The notes under the pieces were generated by a model, which ran no database searches, was not told the origin of the DNA, and was given only the letters and a program-made list of their open reading frames with translations. Below are positions 35,101-42,837 of a DNA stretch of 49,155 nt, one piece after another. Source of the DNA: Synechococcaceae cyanobacterium (GTDB taxonomy: Bacteria > Cyanobacteriota > Cyanobacteriia > PCC-6307 > Cyanobiaceae); contig CANCJV010000033.1 of assembly GCA_947378425.1 (NCBI GenBank), forward strand, positions 1 through 49,155, written 5' to 3'. Each line of letters opens with the position of its first letter. Position 1 is the first letter of the stretch. The translations under genes and the position numbers were made by a program.

Positions 35101-35489
35101 TTCACAACCACCTCTTCGCTCTGGCAGGCCTGGATGCGGATCTCCGTCTGGTGTTGGCCAATGACAGCTTCTGCACGTTGGTGGGCTTCAGCCGCGAGGC
35201 GGTGCAGGGGATGTCCGCGGCCGCCTTTGCCGCCGGAGCGCCGGAGCCGCTTCGCGATGGTCCCTGTCAGTCCAGCCAAGACCTGGTGATTTCGCTGCAG
35301 GCGGTGCTGGCAGGGACGGATCAGTCGCAGCGCCGAACGCTGGCAATTCGCCGCCATGATGGCTCCATCCTTGGCGTGGAGGCCGAAATCCTGCCGGTCG
35401 GCCAGCCAGCCACGCAGGCGCCGGACCAGCCAGCGGGACAGATGAGGCTGCTGCTGATCGTTCAGGAGCGGGCGGCAGGATTGACTTGA
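32154..35489 (+). CDS. CheB-CheR fusion with coiled coil and PAS domains
   Basis: A 1111-residue signalling protein. The CheB methylesterase domain (about 19-200) has Ser27 in GASAGG, His54 in AQHLSPDHP and Asp146 in SGTGSDGARG. The CheR methyltransferase (about 215-480) has the SAM-binding VWVAGCASGEEAYSIA and the ITSFFRDP loop. A coiled coil of E-E-L heptads follows (about 665-735), then PAS domains near 745-850, 870-975 and 985-1085. No receiver or kinase domain is present. The start is GTG 32154 or 32157. No other chemotaxis genes are in the window, so it may methylate a sensor other than a classical chemoreceptor. Confidence 0.92.
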   Translation: MVERLTGGESTGKRPVRPDHVVVIGASAGGLDAIQELARHLTVPGHFAYILAQHLSPDHPSKLVDIIARVTSLKVITAVDGAALEPGVIAIAPPNRDLLLDAGCLRVREPLAHFGPSPCIDLLFESLAEQWGERGIAVVLSGTGSDGARGMRAVWAAGGLTIAQSPEEAKFDSMPKAAISLGGADLVLEAAAIGERLSELIREGGAGVGGPLPESELMLLNTLTSRLKQLSGIDFSNYKQSVLRRQLQRRMAIHGISSLGDYLPLLSSQGVEARGLVHQLLVSITSFFRDPKAFEALREQLRSLWGDSIPRERLRVWVAGCASGEEAYSIAMLISEVLGHPADLATHLRIFATDLDEQSLAIARRGLYPISAAASIPDELRSRFLTEKDGEVEVDKGLRNCIVFARHNLCEDPPFPNLDLISCRYTLIYFTPPVQAWVLIQFAYALRPGGLLFLGSSEAIGNRSPGFAIVNASQRLYQRTLEVCRRQPAPSLASTRPLSPSGLPPAHQPNQRATLPDQHVALLEALVHQLCGPALVLDQTHELVEVIGDVSPYCRLPQGRMTAKGPAFLRPELQAEARVLLLLVRAEGSRASSKPLHLDDLVSPIRLLAESLQVGECPLTLLSFHKEPQAIETGPGASEGGDRDGSFGREIERLELELLSHQDSLRHSLSELEQANEELETSSEELQASSEELQASNEELEASNEELQATNEELATLNQQLRIRSDQLERLYNDLENIQASLSQGMVILDHHLRITRFSPLAVRVFGLVASDIGQPLIGVPTTVPLPELRETLIAVMESGHRRSVEASSEEVSYLVQFMPFQEQDGMRLGVIISLTDVSELVALRRAAEAALSEFTCLTIALEVAVWKKDPSLQKLLFMSERIRAISGWTPAELCQQPQLLEEAIDPADRALVQAARHERQGAWSVAYRLQSRDGRKHWVQESAKVMQEGSDPVVVGTLTDITELRALEEQARQQQATLEAVLHNHLFALAGLDADLRLVLANDSFCTLVGFSREAVQGMSAAAFAAGAPEPLRDGPCQSSQDLVISLQAVLAGTDQSQRRTLAIRRHDGSILGVEAEILPVGQPATQAPDQPAGQMRLLLIVQERAAGLT

Positions 35490-35754
35490 TCACTGTCCCC
35501 GTCAAACCCACGTCGGCAGTAGCCCCCTCACCCAGGGACTGACTGATCACGTGTTCAGCGAACTCACCGGGGGAGCGTCCGCATTTGGCCGCCAGCCGCA
35601 GCTGCTGCTCGAGGGCCTCTGGCGGTAGCTCCAGTTCAAGGCGTTTGGGGAAGACCGCTGAATCGAGCCGCAGGTGCTGACGATGGTCTGCGGGGCCATC
35701 AGACAGCCGGCACGAGTTGGCGGAAAGGAAGCATTTCGAAAATTGGTTGATCAA
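35188..35754 (-). CDS. RHH-like small protein with long antisense overlap
   Basis: A frame of 188 residues. Only the first ~75 look like a folded protein: HLRLDSAVFPKRLELELPPE (beta strand), ALEQQLRLAAKCGRSPGEF and AEHVISQSLGEG, a plausible ribbon-helix-helix. From about residue 88 the frame runs antisense to the last 302 bases of the CheB-CheR gene and becomes Pro/Ala/Arg-rich, as shadow frames do. The RHH part may be real with a stop codon lost into the neighbour, or the whole may be fortuitous. A second RHH gene lies 455 bases further right. Confidence 0.4.
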   Translation of the reverse strand: MINQFSKCFLSANSCRLSDGPADHRQHLRLDSAVFPKRLELELPPEALEQQLRLAAKCGRSPGEFAEHVISQSLGEGATADVGLTGTVIKSILPPAPERSAAASSVPLAGPAPAWLAGRPAGFRPPRQGWSHHGGELPAFGAATDPSLPAPPAAKSPGLGWTDRDHREAAPALRRQRRPRTSPAPPRG

Positions 35755-36146
35755 GCGAGAGCTTGCTGGACGGCAGCCGCGAAACCTTCGTAAAACTATC
35801 TATCTATTTTGGAGATGCTGGCTACTGAGGCGGAGATCAGGAGATCTGCGACGCACAACGTTCTGCTGCCCGTTGTTGTTCTGGATGGTTTTTCCCTTGT
35901 AGATCCAATCCCAAATCCTTTGACAGTCCTCCATCGTGCGGCCGCCATGACTTTGATTATTGTAGGCTCGTGCTCAATACTGGGCGGCGCTAAAACGAAG
36001 TCGCAGGAGATTTGGTCGCGATGGTGATGGTCCGCGGCCCCGTACTTGAATCGCGGACGCCCACGGGACGCGAAGGCGGGCCAGGGTGATGGGCTGTCGT
36101 GGGAGCGCCGTTGCTGGGAACCCCGAGGCCGTATCAATGTCAAGGG
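35755..36146. other. Intergenic, no gene supported
   Basis: About 390 bases of intermediate GC content between two RHH-type genes. No family motif appears in any frame. Confidence 0.35.
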
Positions 36147-36181
36147 CTCGGGCTATCGGCTGGATCAGCCGATAGCCCGAG
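36147..36181 (-). terminator. Perfect 16-bp hairpin after the RHH gene
   Basis: CTCGGGCTATCGGCTG (36147-36162) and its exact reverse complement (36166-36181) enclose GAT. It begins 27 bases past the stop of the minus-strand RHH gene. There is no T-run on either side, so it may be a 3' end stabiliser, a mobile palindrome or a terminator. Confidence 0.6.
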
Positions 36182-36208
36182 GAGCCACGAGAGGCTTGCG
36201 ATCGATCG

Positions 36209-36484
36209 TTAACCTCCCCGAAGATGACCATTGCCCTGAACCTTCCTGTCCATGGACATGGACTGGGGCACGGGGACACCCATGAGTTCCTGATGAATTG
36301 GCGCACCAGGCACCGGCAATCTTGCTGGATTGCGCAAGGAATCCTCCAGAAGATAGGCGCAGAGGTTGGAGACTGAGCGCCCCTCTTCCTCGGATCGCGT
36401 CAGCAGGGCTTCGTGGACGTGATAGCTGAGGGTGATCGTGATTCGCCTGGGCTGGCGCTGCAGCATCCGGAGTCTTTCATTCAT
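36209..36484 (-). CDS. Ribbon-helix-helix DNA-binding protein, paralogue
   Basis: A 91-residue protein from ATG 36484 (MNERLRMLQRQPRRITITL). The RHH core is RITITLSYHVHEALLTRSEEEGRSVSNL-like: a beta strand, helix A, turn RSVSNL, then helix B CAYLLEDSLRN, followed by a Pro/Met-rich tail. The core aligns without gaps to the protein at 24578-24808. These small regulators usually repress their own operon or act as antitoxins. No toxin-like neighbour was recognised, and the upstream in-frame extension to 36598 looks polar and non-conserved. Confidence 0.7.
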   Translation of the reverse strand: MNERLRMLQRQPRRITITLSYHVHEALLTRSEEEGRSVSNLCAYLLEDSLRNPARLPVPGAPIHQELMGVPVPQSMSMDRKVQGNGHLRGG

Positions 36485-37405
36485 GGCTGGGTTCTCTTTG
36501 GAGGGGGCGTGAAAGGAGTGGGATCGGTTTTGAGGTGGATCCATGGATGCTGTGGTCATGTAGCTATTGCGCTGCAACTCTATCCGTACTTCCTGCATGC
36601 GAGGTGCTGTATTCCGCTGCAGATGTACCTTACCGAAGCGGCTCGTCGGGTTCCATTAATTCTGCACTTTCCGCTTCCGTGGCGCTGGCCATCGGTTTGC
36701 CCGGCTGAAGCATGGACACCTGGGTTTGAGTGACCAGATCATCGTGGGATGCAGTCAATGTGCTGTTTGTGAGCCTGCGGATGCCGGTGGGTGGGTGCTG
36801 GATTCTGCGGCGAATCCGCCTCAAGACTTGGGTAAATATCTTTGCCTTCTCAGTCTTGATTCCGTGCCTCCTGCCCCAGTCGCTCCCGTAGTTGCCCTGG
36901 GTGGCCAGCAACCGAGTGATACCAATGGAGGAAGGGTGCTGTTGGGACCGATCCCGAGATAACGATGAATTGATAGTGCTTCTCAATAGTGGTAACGATT
37001 CCTGGGGCATGTGGTGATTGGAACGAGTGCATCGTGAAAACAGGCTAAGTGGCTTGCCTCATATCTCAGGCGATGCAAGGTTGTAGTGCAAATGAAATTA
37101 CAAACCGCACTTTCGCTTCGAGCGAATCGGCAGTATTTCATTTTTGTTTTTGGGATGTGGCTGTTGGCGCTCACTGGTAATCCTTGTGGTTTTGGCAGCT
37201 CTTTCAGCCGTGGCTCGTATCAGGTCAGAGACCCGCCGGCTAAGCCGTCACCACGCCAAGACAGCCTCCGCCGCTGCTGATCGATCACGCCACTGCGTTT
37301 CCTCGCCAGTCGCTCCTCCACCCCGCCCTGGGCCTGCCGTGTCAGCCCCACGGGCCCCCCTGAAGCTGGCTGCGGGATGATTGACGCCGATCGGATGGTG
37401 CGTTG
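36485..37405. other. Gene-poor stretch
   Basis: About 920 bases with short frames on both strands (for example 36630-37010 minus, and 37092-37280 plus with a hydrophobic FIFVFGMWLLALTG segment) that I cannot assign or confirm. AT content rises around 36.9-37.2 kb. Confidence 0.35.
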
Positions 37406-39091
37406 ATGGGCGGTGGCCGCCTGCAAGGCTGGCGTGGGTGGGATCGGCGCCTGACCGCGGGACTGCTGCTGCTCTGGATCCTGGCCCTGATCCTGGCCCT
37501 CACCGGCCTCGGTGGCGTGCCGTTGGTGGACTGGGACGAAGGCATCGTTGCCCGGGTGGCCCTGGAGACCAGCCAGGCACCCTGGCCTCAGGTGCTCTGG
37601 CCCACCTACTGGGGCGAGCCCTATCTCAACAAGCCGCCGCTCATCCACTGGCTGATCGCGCTCTGCATTGATCTCTGGCGTCTGCTCGCTCCGGCACCCA
37701 CTCCCACCGATCTGCCCGCGGCCCTGCCGCCGGAATGGGTGCTGCGTCTCGGCCCTTCGCTGCTGTCGTCAGCGATCGTGCCGCTTCTGGGGTTGGTCCA
37801 GTGGCGCCTGCGGCCCGGCGAACGCACCACGGCCCTGGCCACCGCCGCCATTGCCCTTACCCTGATGCCCCTGGCCCGTCATGGCCACCGGGTGATGCTC
37901 GACGGCAGCCAACTGGTGGCGATCGCCCTGCTCTGGTGGGCCCTGCTCGGCCGTATGAACTCCCGGCGGCGGATTTTCGGTTGGGGTGCTCTGGCTGGCT
38001 TGGCCGGTAGTGCCCTGCTGCTGCTCAAGGCCCCCACTGCCCTGCCGGTTCTGGTCACGGCCCTGGCTTTGAAGGGGGTGGAACGGGATCTGCGGCCCCG
38101 GCAATGGCTGCTGCTGCTGCTGGCTCTGCTGGTTGGTCTGCTGCCCGGTCTGGCCTGGCATCTGGGCCATTGGTGGCAGCGGGGTGATGGAGCGCTGCAG
38201 ATGTGGCTGGGCCAGGGCTATGCCCGCATCGGCAGTGCCATCGAGGGACATCGTGACGGTCCTTTCACCGCAGTCCTGGAGGTGCTGAAGGGGGGCTGGC
38301 CCTGGCTTCCCCTCTGGCCTTTCGGCCTGGCCATGGCCTGGCGGGGGCGGCGCAGTCGGGCGGGGCTCTGGAGCCTGGGGCTCACCCTGTCGATGAGCCT
38401 GATGGTGCTGCCCCTGCGCACCCAGTTGCCCTGGTACAGCCTGCTGCTCTGGCCCCCCTTCGCCCTGGTGTGCGGGCCGGTGCTGGCTGCGATGGTGGAT
38501 CACCGACCCCCGGATGGGGCCACCGGCGTTGGCCTGCTCGCCCAACTGCCGCGCCTGTGGAGCCTGCTCGGAGCCCTCGTTGTGGCCCTGGCCATGCTGG
38601 CTCTGGCGGGAGTTCTGCCGCCGGTGCGTCCTGCCGCCGCCATCGCCCTGGTGTTCGGCACAGCTTTGATCGCCGCGGCCTGGTTGCTGGCCCGACCCGA
38701 TGGCCGGCAACGCCGTCTGGGGGGCCTGGCGATGGTGCTTGGCACCTGGTTGGCCCTGCTGCTGTTGCTGGCCAGTCCCCTGTGGCTGTGGGAACTGCAT
38801 GAACGCTGGCCAGTCCCCCGACTGGCTCAGCTGCTGGCGGCCCGGACGACGGCAGGCCAGGACTCCATCGAGCTGAGGCTCTGGCAGGAACAGGAGCGCC
38901 CTAGCCTGAATTGGTATGCAGGCCGGCGCCTGCGCGGTGAAGACCATCTCCATCTGGCTCCTGGGGAGTCAATCCGGCTGCTCAGCCTCAAGCAGCCCCA
39001 GGTCGCCGATCTGCGCTGCCAGGCACTCGCCCATCCAGCCCCGCTCACCCTTTATCACTGCAGAAGGACTTCGGGAGCTGATACGCCATGA
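37406..39091 (+). CDS. ArnT/PMT-type membrane glycosyltransferase
   Basis: A 561-residue polytopic membrane enzyme of the GT-C fold. After the first helix, an acidic periplasmic loop carries VPLVDWDEGIVARVALE, whose D-[WE]-[DE]-E motif is the catalytic signature of ArnT/PMT-2 enzymes, followed by WGEPYLNKPPLIHWLIAL. About ten more helices and a C-terminal soluble tail follow. It should transfer a sugar from a polyprenyl-phosphate donor to lipid or protein outside the cytoplasm. Start ATG 37406; a TTG just before it is less likely. No sugar biosynthesis genes are close. Confidence 0.88.
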   Translation: MGGGRLQGWRGWDRRLTAGLLLLWILALILALTGLGGVPLVDWDEGIVARVALETSQAPWPQVLWPTYWGEPYLNKPPLIHWLIALCIDLWRLLAPAPTPTDLPAALPPEWVLRLGPSLLSSAIVPLLGLVQWRLRPGERTTALATAAIALTLMPLARHGHRVMLDGSQLVAIALLWWALLGRMNSRRRIFGWGALAGLAGSALLLLKAPTALPVLVTALALKGVERDLRPRQWLLLLLALLVGLLPGLAWHLGHWWQRGDGALQMWLGQGYARIGSAIEGHRDGPFTAVLEVLKGGWPWLPLWPFGLAMAWRGRRSRAGLWSLGLTLSMSLMVLPLRTQLPWYSLLLWPPFALVCGPVLAAMVDHRPPDGATGVGLLAQLPRLWSLLGALVVALAMLALAGVLPPVRPAAAIALVFGTALIAAAWLLARPDGRQRRLGGLAMVLGTWLALLLLLASPLWLWELHERWPVPRLAQLLAARTTAGQDSIELRLWQEQERPSLNWYAGRRLRGEDHLHLAPGESIRLLSLKQPQVADLRCQALAHPAPLTLYHCRRTSGADTP

Positions 39092-39232
39092 ACCAGCAAT
39101 CACCAGGAATGGCGAAGGCGAGCCTGCGGTCAGCGGCCGCCGCAGCTGGTGAGGACCGACTCAGAGAGCCGTGTCCGCCGCAGATGGCCGTGGCGGTGAA
39201 GCCAAGCCTCCCCGTTCTCTGCCGCCACAGGC

Positions 39233-39487
39233 TCAGTCCCGCGGAGCCTTGCCGTTGATCAGGGCTCCCTTGCTGTCCTTGAGCTCCTTCCAGATCGCCC
39301 GGATCTGGGCATAGGCCTGGTCCTGGCTCAGTTTGCCGTTGGCTTGCAGGCCGACAATCAGACCCACCCGTTCGGCGAAGGACTCCAGATTCTGGTGGAA
39401 CAGCAATCGCTCCGGTGACCAGTCATGGCCGCGATAACCGGCGTGGGCCTCCATTGGAGACCGGACGCCATTCTCTTCACTTGCCAC
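39233..39487 (-). CDS. Small cyanobacterial protein resembling DUF7219
   Basis: An 84-residue soluble protein. The central YRGHDWSPERLLFHQNL, FAERVGLIVGLQANGKLSQDQAY and IRAIWKELKDSKGAL give the layout of DUF7219, a short helical family of cyanobacteria. The start is GTG 39487, or ATG 39454, which would remove a non-conserved 11-residue lead. A candidate Pho box (39537-39555, minus strand) lies 49 bases upstream, mirroring the box before the divergent CHAD gene, so phosphate control is possible. Function unknown. Confidence 0.65.
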   Translation of the reverse strand: MASEENGVRSPMEAHAGYRGHDWSPERLLFHQNLESFAERVGLIVGLQANGKLSQDQAYAQIRAIWKELKDSKGALINGKAPRD

Positions 39488-39536
39488 GGGATGTCCAATA
39501 CCCTTAATCCAGGCTAGATCGCTCTTCTGGGTGGCG

Positions 39537-39555
39537 GGGTTAAGGCCAGGTCAAG
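39537..39555 (-). promoter_or_regulatory. Candidate Pho box facing the DUF7219-like gene
   Basis: Read on the minus strand: CTTGACCT-GGC-CTTAACCC, two 8-mers with a 3-base spacer (11-bp period), close to the cyanobacterial PhoB-box consensus CTTAACCT. It lies 49 bases before the GTG. Confidence 0.6.
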
Positions 39556-39574
39556 TTCCGCTCGAATGGTTGCG

Positions 39575-39593
39575 GACAACCTCTCCTTAACCC
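39575..39593 (+). promoter_or_regulatory. Candidate Pho box facing the CHAD gene
   Basis: GACAACCT-CTC-CTTAACCC: the second 8-mer fits the consensus well, the first weakly. It lies 49 bases before the CHAD ATG, back to back with the box at 39537-39555. Confidence 0.5.
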
Positions 39594-39642
39594 CCGATCG
39601 TGGCGGCGGGCTCAGAGTCAATTCAGCAGGGAGATCTTGGCC

Positions 39643-40656
39643 ATGGCACGAGCTGAGAAGGCCCACGCCGATCCCTGGACCCTCACCAACGGCACATTCG
39701 CTCTGGGGTTGATTCAGCGGGCCAGCAGCCGCCTGGTGGAGCTGCAGAGCGAGGTTGTCGCCAACCGGGACCCAGAACCCCTCCATCAGATGAGGGTGGC
39801 GATGCGCCGCCTGCGCACGGCCCTGCGCCAATTCGCTCCGGCCCTGGTCCTGCCGGAAGCGGTGCGGGATCAGCGCATCGCCCGCGTGGCGCGGCGGCTT
39901 GGTCTGGCTCGGGATCTCGACGTCCTGCGGGCTCACCTTGAGGGCAGCGTGCTGCCGAAGTTGCCCGAGGGGGAGCGCCAGCGCCTGCAGCCGGTGCTGC
40001 GACAGCTGCAGCGGGAACGCCACCACAGCCAGGGCCAGGTGGAAAAAACCCTGCGCAGTGGCACGTATCTGAACCTCCTGGCCCAGCTTCAGCGCTGGCA
40101 GAAGGCGCCCCAGTTCACAGCCCTGGGGCACAGGCCACTGCGGCAGTGGCTGATCGAGTGGCAGGCCCCCGAACTGGTGGCGATTTTTCAACACCCCGGC
40201 TGGTCGGTGCTGGCGCCGGATGGCGCCGTTGAGGACGTGCACGATCTGCGCAAGCGCTGCAAGCACGCCCGTTATGCACTCGAGAATCTCCTGCCCCTGA
40301 CGGGCCCCCGCTGCCGCCGCTGGGCCGGCTGCTTTCGGGGGCTCCAGGATCTGCTCGGTGAACTCCACGATCTGGAGGTCCTGCGGCAGGCCATCGACGA
40401 CCAGCTGCCGATTGGAAGCTTGGCCGATCTGCCGATGTTGGCGGAGCTGCTGGAGCAGGACGCGCAGCACTGCTGGCAGCGCTGGCGCCTGGAGGCGCTG
40501 GAGCTGCAGCGGCCTCGGCGACGGCGCCAACTCTGGCGAGATCTGCTGTGGGAGTCGGGTTCTGGCGTCATGGGGCCCTGGCGGGTGTCAGGGCTGTTGG
40601 GTCGATCGGGCGTGGCGGCGCTGAACCCACTGGGGCGGATCTTGAGCCGCTCTTAA
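39643..40656 (+). CDS. CHAD-domain protein (presumed polyphosphate-binding)
   Basis: A 337-residue, strongly basic helical protein from ATG 39643. The two CHAD repeats carry the conserved histidines and basic residues in DPEPLHQMRVAMRRLRTALRQFAP, RRLGLARDLDVLRAHL, EDVHDLRKRCKHARYALENL and LLGELHDLEVLRQAI. CHAD domains bind inorganic polyphosphate through a positive surface, often on polyphosphate granules. No CYTH (triphosphatase) domain is present, so it is probably a binder rather than an enzyme. A Pho box precedes it, and its last codons overlap the Pho box of pstS 66 bases upstream of that gene. Confidence 0.88.
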   Translation: MARAEKAHADPWTLTNGTFALGLIQRASSRLVELQSEVVANRDPEPLHQMRVAMRRLRTALRQFAPALVLPEAVRDQRIARVARRLGLARDLDVLRAHLEGSVLPKLPEGERQRLQPVLRQLQRERHHSQGQVEKTLRSGTYLNLLAQLQRWQKAPQFTALGHRPLRQWLIEWQAPELVAIFQHPGWSVLAPDGAVEDVHDLRKRCKHARYALENLLPLTGPRCRRWAGCFRGLQDLLGELHDLEVLRQAIDDQLPIGSLADLPMLAELLEQDAQHCWQRWRLEALELQRPRRRRQLWRDLLWESGSGVMGPWRVSGLLGRSGVAALNPLGRILSRS

Positions 40657-40670
40657 ACAACCCATAACGA
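40641..40670 (+). promoter_or_regulatory. Three-repeat Pho box upstream of pstS
   Basis: CTTGAGCC-GCT-CTTAAACA-ACC-CATAACGA: three 8-mers at an exact 11-bp period. It spans the CHAD stop codon and ends 52 bases before the pstS ATG. Confidence 0.6.
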
Positions 40671-40722
40671 CTCAGGGGTCCGTCGCAAGCTATCCAGGTA
40701 TGGCTCCATCCCTGGCATTGCA

Positions 40723-41715
40723 ATGACCTTCGCGAAGAAGGCCCTGATCCTCGGCACCACCGCCAGCTTCGGCGGCGGCCTGGCCATCACCGCTGCAGCT
40801 CTGGCCGCCGCCACCATCAACGGTGCTGGGGCCACCTTCCCAGCCCCCTTCTATCAGGCCTCGTTTGCCGGCCTTGCCAGCAAGGGCATCAAGGTCAACT
40901 ACCAGTCGGTGGGTTCGGGCGCCGGGGTGCGGCAGTTCGTCGCCGGCACTGTGGATTTCGGCGCCACCGATGAACCGATCAAACCTGCCGAAGCGGCCAA
41001 GGTGAAGCGGGGTGTGGTTCAGTTCCCTGCCACCGGTGGCACGATCGCCGTTGCCTACAACAATCCCAGCTGCCCCGCCCTCAAGCTCACCCAGAACCAG
41101 GTGGTCGGCATCTTCCTCGGCCAGATCGACACCTGGGATCAGCTCAAGTGCGGCAGTGGTCCCATCAAGGTGGTGCACCGTTCCGATGGTTCCGGCACCA
41201 CCTTTGCTTTCACCAATTCGCTGTCGGCCTTCTCGTCGGAATGGAAGAGCAAGGTGGGTGAGGGCAAGAGCGTCAAGTGGCCCGTGGGCGTTGGCGGCAA
41301 GGGCAATGAAGGTGTGGCCGGCACGATCAGCAACACCCCCGGCTCTATCGGCTACCTCAGTGATGCCTTTGTGAAAGGCAAGATCAAGTCTGCCGCCGTT
41401 CAGAACAAGGCCGGTCGCTTCATCAAGCCCAATGCCAAAAGCGGTGCGGCTGCCCTGAACAACATCCAGCTCAACAGCATGCTGGCCGGTGAAGATCCCA
41501 ATCCCGCTGGCGAGACCAGCTATCCCATCTCCACCCTCTCCTGGATCCTGGCTTATAAAACCGGCAACGGTGAAAAGGCTGAAGTGATTCAGCAGGCGAT
41601 GGAGCATCTGCTCGCCAACACCACCCAGTTCCGCGGTGAAGTGCTGGGCTACATCCCCCTCAAGGGATCGATCCTCAGCCAGTCCCGCCGCGCCATCGAC
41701 AGCATCGGCAAGTAA
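40723..41715 (+). CDS. pstS: Phosphate-binding protein PstS
   Basis: A 330-residue periplasmic phosphate-binding protein. The Sec signal (MTFAKKALILGTTASFGG..., cleaved near ALAA-A, about residue 30) is followed by INGAGATFPAPFYQ, VNYQSVGSGAGVRQF and DFGATDEPI, all phosphate-loop motifs, and later VVHRSDGSGTTFAFTN and TPGSIGYLSD. It delivers phosphate to the PstCAB importer, whose genes are not in the window; unlinked pstS copies are common in cyanobacteria. A Pho box lies upstream and a strong terminator downstream, so it can be transcribed alone. Confidence 0.95.
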   Translation: MTFAKKALILGTTASFGGGLAITAAALAAATINGAGATFPAPFYQASFAGLASKGIKVNYQSVGSGAGVRQFVAGTVDFGATDEPIKPAEAAKVKRGVVQFPATGGTIAVAYNNPSCPALKLTQNQVVGIFLGQIDTWDQLKCGSGPIKVVHRSDGSGTTFAFTNSLSAFSSEWKSKVGEGKSVKWPVGVGGKGNEGVAGTISNTPGSIGYLSDAFVKGKIKSAAVQNKAGRFIKPNAKSGAAALNNIQLNSMLAGEDPNPAGETSYPISTLSWILAYKTGNGEKAEVIQQAMEHLLANTTQFRGEVLGYIPLKGSILSQSRRAIDSIGK

Positions 41716-41743
41716 GCAGAACCCTTTTTCATAACAACAATCG

Positions 41744-41768
41744 GGCCCCCTTCTCTGGGGGCCTTTTT
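41744..41768 (+). terminator. Rho-independent terminator of pstS
   Basis: A GGCCCCC/GGGGGCC stem (7 bp) with a TTCTCT loop, followed by five T, lies 28 bases after the stop. Confidence 0.9.
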
Positions 41769-41859
41769 GATGGGAGCTTCTCGACTGGGCTCCGCTGGCT
41801 CATGGCCTCTCCATGGGCGTCTTCGCTGCGAACCACCACCACGGAGTGGGGTTCCACTC

Positions 41860-41897
41860 GGAGCCGATCCCTGGCAAGTCCCGAGGGGATCGGCTCC
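41860..41897. repeat. Perfect 12-bp inverted repeat
   Basis: GGAGCCGATCCC (41860-41871) and GGGATCGGCTCC (41886-41897) enclose a 14-nt loop in the gap between pstS and the next gene. No gene was found around it (41769-42010). Confidence 0.6.
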
Positions 41898-42010
41898 TGG
41901 TCGAGGCGTTTCTGCACCTCGAAGCATGCTGCTGATGGGCCTGTTGCGGGCTGAAGGCCGCCGTCAGCCAGTGGTGGCCATGAGACCCCTTGGCATCCCC
42001 GGGTCCTGAG

Positions 42011-42811
42011 TCATCGTGACGCCTCCTCGAGGACGCCAAAGGGAACAGCGACGCCAGGACGAAGCTGGGGCGCAGGAGCTCGCTCTGCTGTGGTCGGGGC
42101 CCACCAGATGGCGCGGATCTGCTCAACCAGCCGCCGCAGCGCCAGCCACCCCTCCATCAGGCTCACCAACCCAACGATCAGCATCCCGATCAGTAGTCGC
42201 AGCAGGGGGGCCTGGGCCGCCTGGGGCTGCCCCGCCGCGGCCTGGACCGGGTCATGAACCGCCAGCCCAACCGAGGAGGTCTCCCCAGCAGCCGTGGCCG
42301 CCTTCGCTGCCACGGTGGCCAGCCTATTTGCGGGATGGGCAGCGATGTCCCGGGACACGGCCCCAGGGTTGATCACGGCCTGCCAGTCAGCCGGAGTTGA
42401 ATCAGCAGCCCAGGAACCACCGGCATGCGAAGGAGCCGGTGCCGCATCGACGTCCCCCGAAACAGCCGCGTCCCGGCAAGGAGGTGCTTCCCGGGGAACA
42501 GCGGTCTGCCAGCGATCCGGCTGGTCATCGGTCGGTGTGAAGTCTGCGCTGGGCGCAGCAGTTGTGGATGAAGCCGCTGTGGGTGAAGCCGCTAACAGAC
42601 ACCCCGCTGGCTGGGCATGGGCTGCCTGGGAACCAGCTGAATGGGGACAGGTCGGCTCCATGCCAGCTGCCTGGGAATCAGCTGGCATGGAGCTCTGATG
42701 GAGCAGGGCTGTGGCGGGTTCCACGGGCACGAGCCACGGGGCCGGAGGATGCACTCGCCAATAAGGGTCGCGCTGCCAGTCCCTCAGTCGCGCGGAGAGG
42801 GTGGGGTTCAT
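42011..42811 (-). CDS. Unknown protein with disordered middle and C-terminal membrane helix
   Basis: A 266-residue protein. The N-terminus (MNPTLSARLRDWQRDPYWRV) looks ordered, the middle (about 30-190) is Ala/Pro/Ser/Thr-rich and probably disordered, and a hydrophobic helix near 203-230 (LLRLLIGMLIVGLVSLMEGWLAL) precedes a short amphipathic tail. This would fit a tail-anchored or single-pass protein with a long linker. I do not recognise the family. It starts 26 bases downstream of the rod-linker stop on the same strand and could be co-transcribed with it. Confidence 0.55.
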   Translation of the reverse strand: MNPTLSARLRDWQRDPYWRVHPPAPWLVPVEPATALLHQSSMPADSQAAGMEPTCPHSAGSQAAHAQPAGCLLAASPTAASSTTAAPSADFTPTDDQPDRWQTAVPREAPPCRDAAVSGDVDAAPAPSHAGGSWAADSTPADWQAVINPGAVSRDIAAHPANRLATVAAKAATAAGETSSVGLAVHDPVQAAAGQPQAAQAPLLRLLIGMLIVGLVSLMEGWLALRRLVEQIRAIWWAPTTAERAPAPQLRPGVAVPFGVLEEASR

Positions 42812-42837
42812 GACGCCACTGCCCTGGAGGTCACTGT

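Noticed and set aside
37769-38953. 394-codon minus-strand frame
   Set aside because: Gln/Pro/Gly-rich shadow of the ArnT-like gene.
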